DNA of 64,000 bases. Source: Solirubrum sp044628455. Its GTDB lineage: Bacteria; Bacteroidota; Bacteroidia; Cytophagales; Hymenobacteraceae. The DNA lies in NCBI RefSeq assembly GCF_044628455.1, contig NZ_JBIYZW010000001.1:2480001-2544000 (forward strand), read 5' to 3'. Made by a program: the position numbers and the translations under genes. Of the stretch, positions 61,364 to 64,000 are shown one piece after another. Positions within the stretch are counted from its first letter, which is position 1. The number at the start of each line of letters is the position of its first letter. The notes under the pieces were generated by a model that worked only from the letters and a program-made list of their open reading frames with translations, was not told where the DNA came from and searched no databases.

Positions 61364-63727
61364 TTAGTTGGTGCCGCCGGTGCTGCCGCCGCCCACCTGC
61401 TGGGGCTGCTGCGACGACACGTTGCGCTGCTGTTGCATGGGGTTCTGCGGGGCCGGCTGCTGCTGCTGAAACAGCTCGAAGCGCGAGGGCGCCAGCTTGC
61501 GCGGGAAGGCGTTGTTCGACAGGTCGGTGTCGGCCGTCTGCAGGTAGGGGTCGAGGGTGAAGGCTACCACCGGCTTTTCGGTGATGAAGACCTTGGTGAC
61601 CTGCTCGTTGTTTTTGCGCCAGATTTCGGCCGGAATGTTCACCACTTCCTGCTTGCCGTCCTCGTAGGTCATCTGCACCACCAGGGGCATCACCAGCCCG
61701 CCGAGGTTGCGGAAGTTCACCTGGTAGAAGTTCAGTCCCTTGTTCAGGGTTTCGCGCTGCTCGGGGCTAAGGCCGGCCAGGTACTGCTGGTACTTGGCCT
61801 TGTCGGCCGCGGTGGCAGCCAGCGGGTCGTAGCGGTTGTAGAAGTCCTTGAGCTCGGGCTTCTCGTCGTCGACCAGGGTTTTCTTGATGGCCTGCAGGTT
61901 GCGCTGCTGCGAGAGGCTCTGCGGGGCCGCGTTCAGCTCCTCGCGGCGGCGGGCATTCTCGATTTCGGGGTTTTTCGAGTCGACCTTGTACCACTGCACG
62001 TCTTCAATGGCCAGGTCGGTGCGCTCGGTGGTGTAGAACCAGCCGCGCCAGAACCAGTCCAGGTCCACGCCCGAGGCGTCTTCCATGGTGCGGAAAAAGT
62101 CGGCCGGCGTGGGGTGCTTGTAGGCCCAGCGCCGGGCGTATTCCTTGAAGGCGTAGTCGAACAGCTCGCGGCCCATCACGGTTTCGCGCAGGATGTTCAG
62201 TGCCGTGGCCGGCTTGGCGTAGGCGTTGTTGCCCAGCTGCAGAATGCTTTCCGAGTTGGTCATGATGGGGTTCTGCACGTTGGGGTTGGCGCGCATGTAG
62301 TCCACAATCTGGCGCGGCTCGCCGCGGCGCGAGGGGTAGCCCCGCTCCCACTCCTGCTCGGTGAGGTACTGCATGAAGGTGTTCAGGCCCTCGTCCATCC
62401 ACGTCCATTGCCGCTCGTCGGAGTTGATGATCATGGGGAAGAAGTTGTGGCCCACCTCGTGAATCACCACCGAAATCAGCCCGTACTTGAGGGCGGCGGT
62501 GTAGGTGCCGTCTTTCTCGGGCCGGAAGCCGTTGAAGCAGAGCATGGGGTATTCCATGCCGCCGATGTTGCCGTGAACCGAAATGGCCACCGGGTACTGG
62601 TAGGGCACGGTCATGCGCGAGTACACCTTCAGCGTGTGGGCCACCGACTCGGTGGAGTACTGCCCCCACAGCGGATTGCCTTCCTTGGGGTAGTACGACA
62701 TGGTCATCACGGGCTTGCCCTCGATGGTGATGCCCATGGCATCCCAGATAAACTTGCGCGAGGAAGCCCAGGCAAAGTCGCGTACGTTCTTGGCCGCAAA
62801 CACCCAGGTTTTGGTCCCCTTGGCGCGGGTTTTCTCGGCCTGCGTGGCCTCGGCCTGCGTCACGATGACCACTGGCTTCTTAGCATTCTTGGCCTGGTCA
62901 AGGCGCTTGCGCTGAGTGGCCGTGAGCACCTGATCGGGGTTCTGCAGCGTACCGGTGGCGCCCACTACGTGGTCGGCCGGGGCGGTAATGGCCACGCGGT
63001 AGTCGCCGAAGGGCAGCGTGAACTCGCCGCCGCCCAGGAACTGCTTGTGCTGCCAGCCGTTCACGTCGTCGTACACGGCCATGCGCGGGTAGAACTGGGC
63101 AATTTCGTAGAGGTAGTTCTTGTCCTCGGGGAAGAACTCGAAGCCCGAGCGGCCGCCCAGTTTGAGGTGGTCGTTCACGTTGTAGTGCCACTTCACCGAG
63201 AAGGTGATGGACTGCTTGGGCGCCAGCGGCTGGGGCAGATCCACCCGCATCATGGTGTAGTTGACGGTGTAGGGCAGGGTTTTGCCGCCCTTCAGGCGCA
63301 CGTCGTCAATCTTGAACGAGCCGTCGAAGCCGGTGCGGGCCATGTATTCCAGCGCCCGAAACGACATACGGTCCTGCAGCTCCCCGGTCTGGGTGGCGGC
63401 GGTCATCGAGTTCGGGGCGTAGATGTTGGCGTCGAGCTGCAGCCAGAGGTAGGTGAGCTTGTCGGGCGAGAGGTTGGTGTAGGTGATGTCCTCGGCGCCG
63501 GTAATGCTCTGGTTCTCGTCGTTGAGCGTGACGCGGATGTTGTAATCAGCCCGCTGCTGCCAGTAGTCGGCGCCGGGCGCCCCCGAGGCCGTGCGGTAGG
63601 TATTGGGCGTGGGCAGCTCGGTGCCCAGCTGGGCAAACTTGTCGGTGCCCGAATTGGTGGACTGGGCCGCCAGCGGACCGGCCAACAGGGCGGCCACGGC
63701 GGCAGTCAAAAGAAAGCGTAAACGCAT
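61364..63727 (-). CDS. M1 family metallopeptidase
   Basis: A 787-residue exported aminopeptidase-type enzyme. Signal peptide MRLRFLLTAAVAALLAGPLAA. The zinc site is HEVGH at 423-427 in VVIHEVGHNFFPMI, with Glu446 in WTWMDEGLNTFMQYL. The exopeptidase motif that is GAMEN in classical members reads GGMEYP here (389-394), as in the cold-active Bacteroidota/gamma-proteobacterial subgroup. The C-terminal end is Gln/Pro-rich (residues 750-787), with many Gln. Periplasmic peptide breakdown is the likely role. The start at 63727 is set by the signal peptide. Confidence 0.9.
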   Translation of the reverse strand: MRLRFLLTAAVAALLAGPLAAQSTNSGTDKFAQLGTELPTPNTYRTASGAPGADYWQQRADYNIRVTLNDENQSITGAEDITYTNLSPDKLTYLWLQLDANIYAPNSMTAATQTGELQDRMSFRALEYMARTGFDGSFKIDDVRLKGGKTLPYTVNYTMMRVDLPQPLAPKQSITFSVKWHYNVNDHLKLGGRSGFEFFPEDKNYLYEIAQFYPRMAVYDDVNGWQHKQFLGGGEFTLPFGDYRVAITAPADHVVGATGTLQNPDQVLTATQRKRLDQAKNAKKPVVIVTQAEATQAEKTRAKGTKTWVFAAKNVRDFAWASSRKFIWDAMGITIEGKPVMTMSYYPKEGNPLWGQYSTESVAHTLKVYSRMTVPYQYPVAISVHGNIGGMEYPMLCFNGFRPEKDGTYTAALKYGLISVVIHEVGHNFFPMIINSDERQWTWMDEGLNTFMQYLTEQEWERGYPSRRGEPRQIVDYMRANPNVQNPIMTNSESILQLGNNAYAKPATALNILRETVMGRELFDYAFKEYARRWAYKHPTPADFFRTMEDASGVDLDWFWRGWFYTTERTDLAIEDVQWYKVDSKNPEIENARRREELNAAPQSLSQQRNLQAIKKTLVDDEKPELKDFYNRYDPLAATAADKAKYQQYLAGLSPEQRETLNKGLNFYQVNFRNLGGLVMPLVVQMTYEDGKQEVVNIPAEIWRKNNEQVTKVFITEKPVVAFTLDPYLQTADTDLSNNAFPRKLAPSRFELFQQQQPAPQNPMQQQRNVSSQQPQQVGGGSTGGTN

Positions 63728-63933
63728 ACGGTGGAATGAGAAGCGAAGGTCGGGGCCGAAGCAGGCCGCGCGGATTCTGCGAAAAATACAGGCCGCCCGG
63801 CAAAGAACAGCGGTAAAGGCCAAAAACACCGCGGCCGGCCAAGTGTTGCGCGGCGTAACCGGCCCAACAGCCTTTTTTCGGCGAAGAGTTTCGCAGCGGC
63901 GGTTTTAAACCCTGAAAATCAACAACAAATGTC

Positions 63934-64000
63934 TTAGGCACCGGTAAGCTGGCCCAGCAGCAGCACCAGGGCAATGCCGGCCGCCGCGCCGCTGGTTACC
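63934..64000 (-). CDS. 3' end of a gene running out of the window (partial)
   Basis: On the minus strand the frame from the window edge reads VTSGAAAGIALVLLLGQLTGA and stops at TAA (63934-63936). A hydrophobic, Gly/Ala/Leu-rich C-terminus suggests a membrane protein. Too little is present for a family call. Between it and the M1 start (63728-63933) nothing else is seen. Confidence 0.4.
   Translation of the reverse strand, partial: VTSGAAAGIALVLLLGQLTGA

Overview
The window looks like a chromosomal segment of a high-GC Bacteroidota bacterium, most likely a Hymenobacter-like member of the Cytophagales. The pointers are promoter -7 boxes of the Bacteroidota form TAnnTTTG, type IX secretion C-terminal sorting domains on two exported proteins, CarboxypepD_reg-like/DUF5686 envelope proteins, a CusA pump fused to its TolC-like partner, and an acyl-ornithine carbamoyltransferase in place of a standard ArgF. 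No rRNA, tRNA, CRISPR array, phage or intact insertion sequence was found.

Layout. 1-3.1 kb: end of a YD-repeat protein, endonuclease V, a lipoprotein and glutamyl-Q tRNA(Asp) synthetase. 3.1-9.4 kb: a heavy-metal efflux operon (His/Cys-rich small exported protein, CusA-TolC fusion, CusB-like adaptor). 9.6-15.3 kb: a serine hydrolase with a sorting domain, then an electrophile/peroxide-stress group (NADP-dependent reductase, Ohr, pirin, nitroreductase, pirin, OsmC). 15.4-24.2 kb: a 21-bp tandem repeat, an NAPE-PLD-like hydrolase, an OmpA/TSP3 protein, an S9 peptidase, an MpaB/DUF2236 protein and an SBBP-repeat exported protein. 24.4-43.1 kb: the arginine and carbamoyl-phosphate gene set. A minus-strand unit (GNAT acetyltransferase, argG, argC, argD, carA, carB, then argF) diverges from a plus-strand unit (argB, M20 deacylase, argH). 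Together they cover glutamate to arginine by the acylated-citrulline route and also supply carbamoyl phosphate. 43-64 kb: housekeeping and envelope genes (nitroreductase, LVIVD lipoproteins, DUF72, SDR, a Zn protease-like lipoprotein, P5C dehydrogenase, SIMPL, YjjG, ArsR with a ferredoxin-like protein, NDH-2, a DUF5686-type protein, KDPG aldolase, PH-domain protein, M1 peptidase).

The most unusual part is the arginine region. The intact argF copy lies between two broken pieces of argF: a 3'-end relic to its left and a nearly unmutated 5'-end piece to its right. The right piece sits downstream of carB, where the operon's own argF would be expected. Small A/T-richer genes, one resembling an Imm50 immunity protein, are wedged between the arg/car genes. 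The Imm50-like gene is bracketed by inverted copies of a ~41-bp dispersed repeat. Several other repeat families occur between genes: a 41-nt palindromic array, a 141-bp element whose end supplies the argD stop codon, a 21-bp tandem repeat, and degenerate 7-mer runs at four places. The argB leader holds a possible arginine-codon attenuator. Family names come from reading motifs by eye and were not searched against databases.
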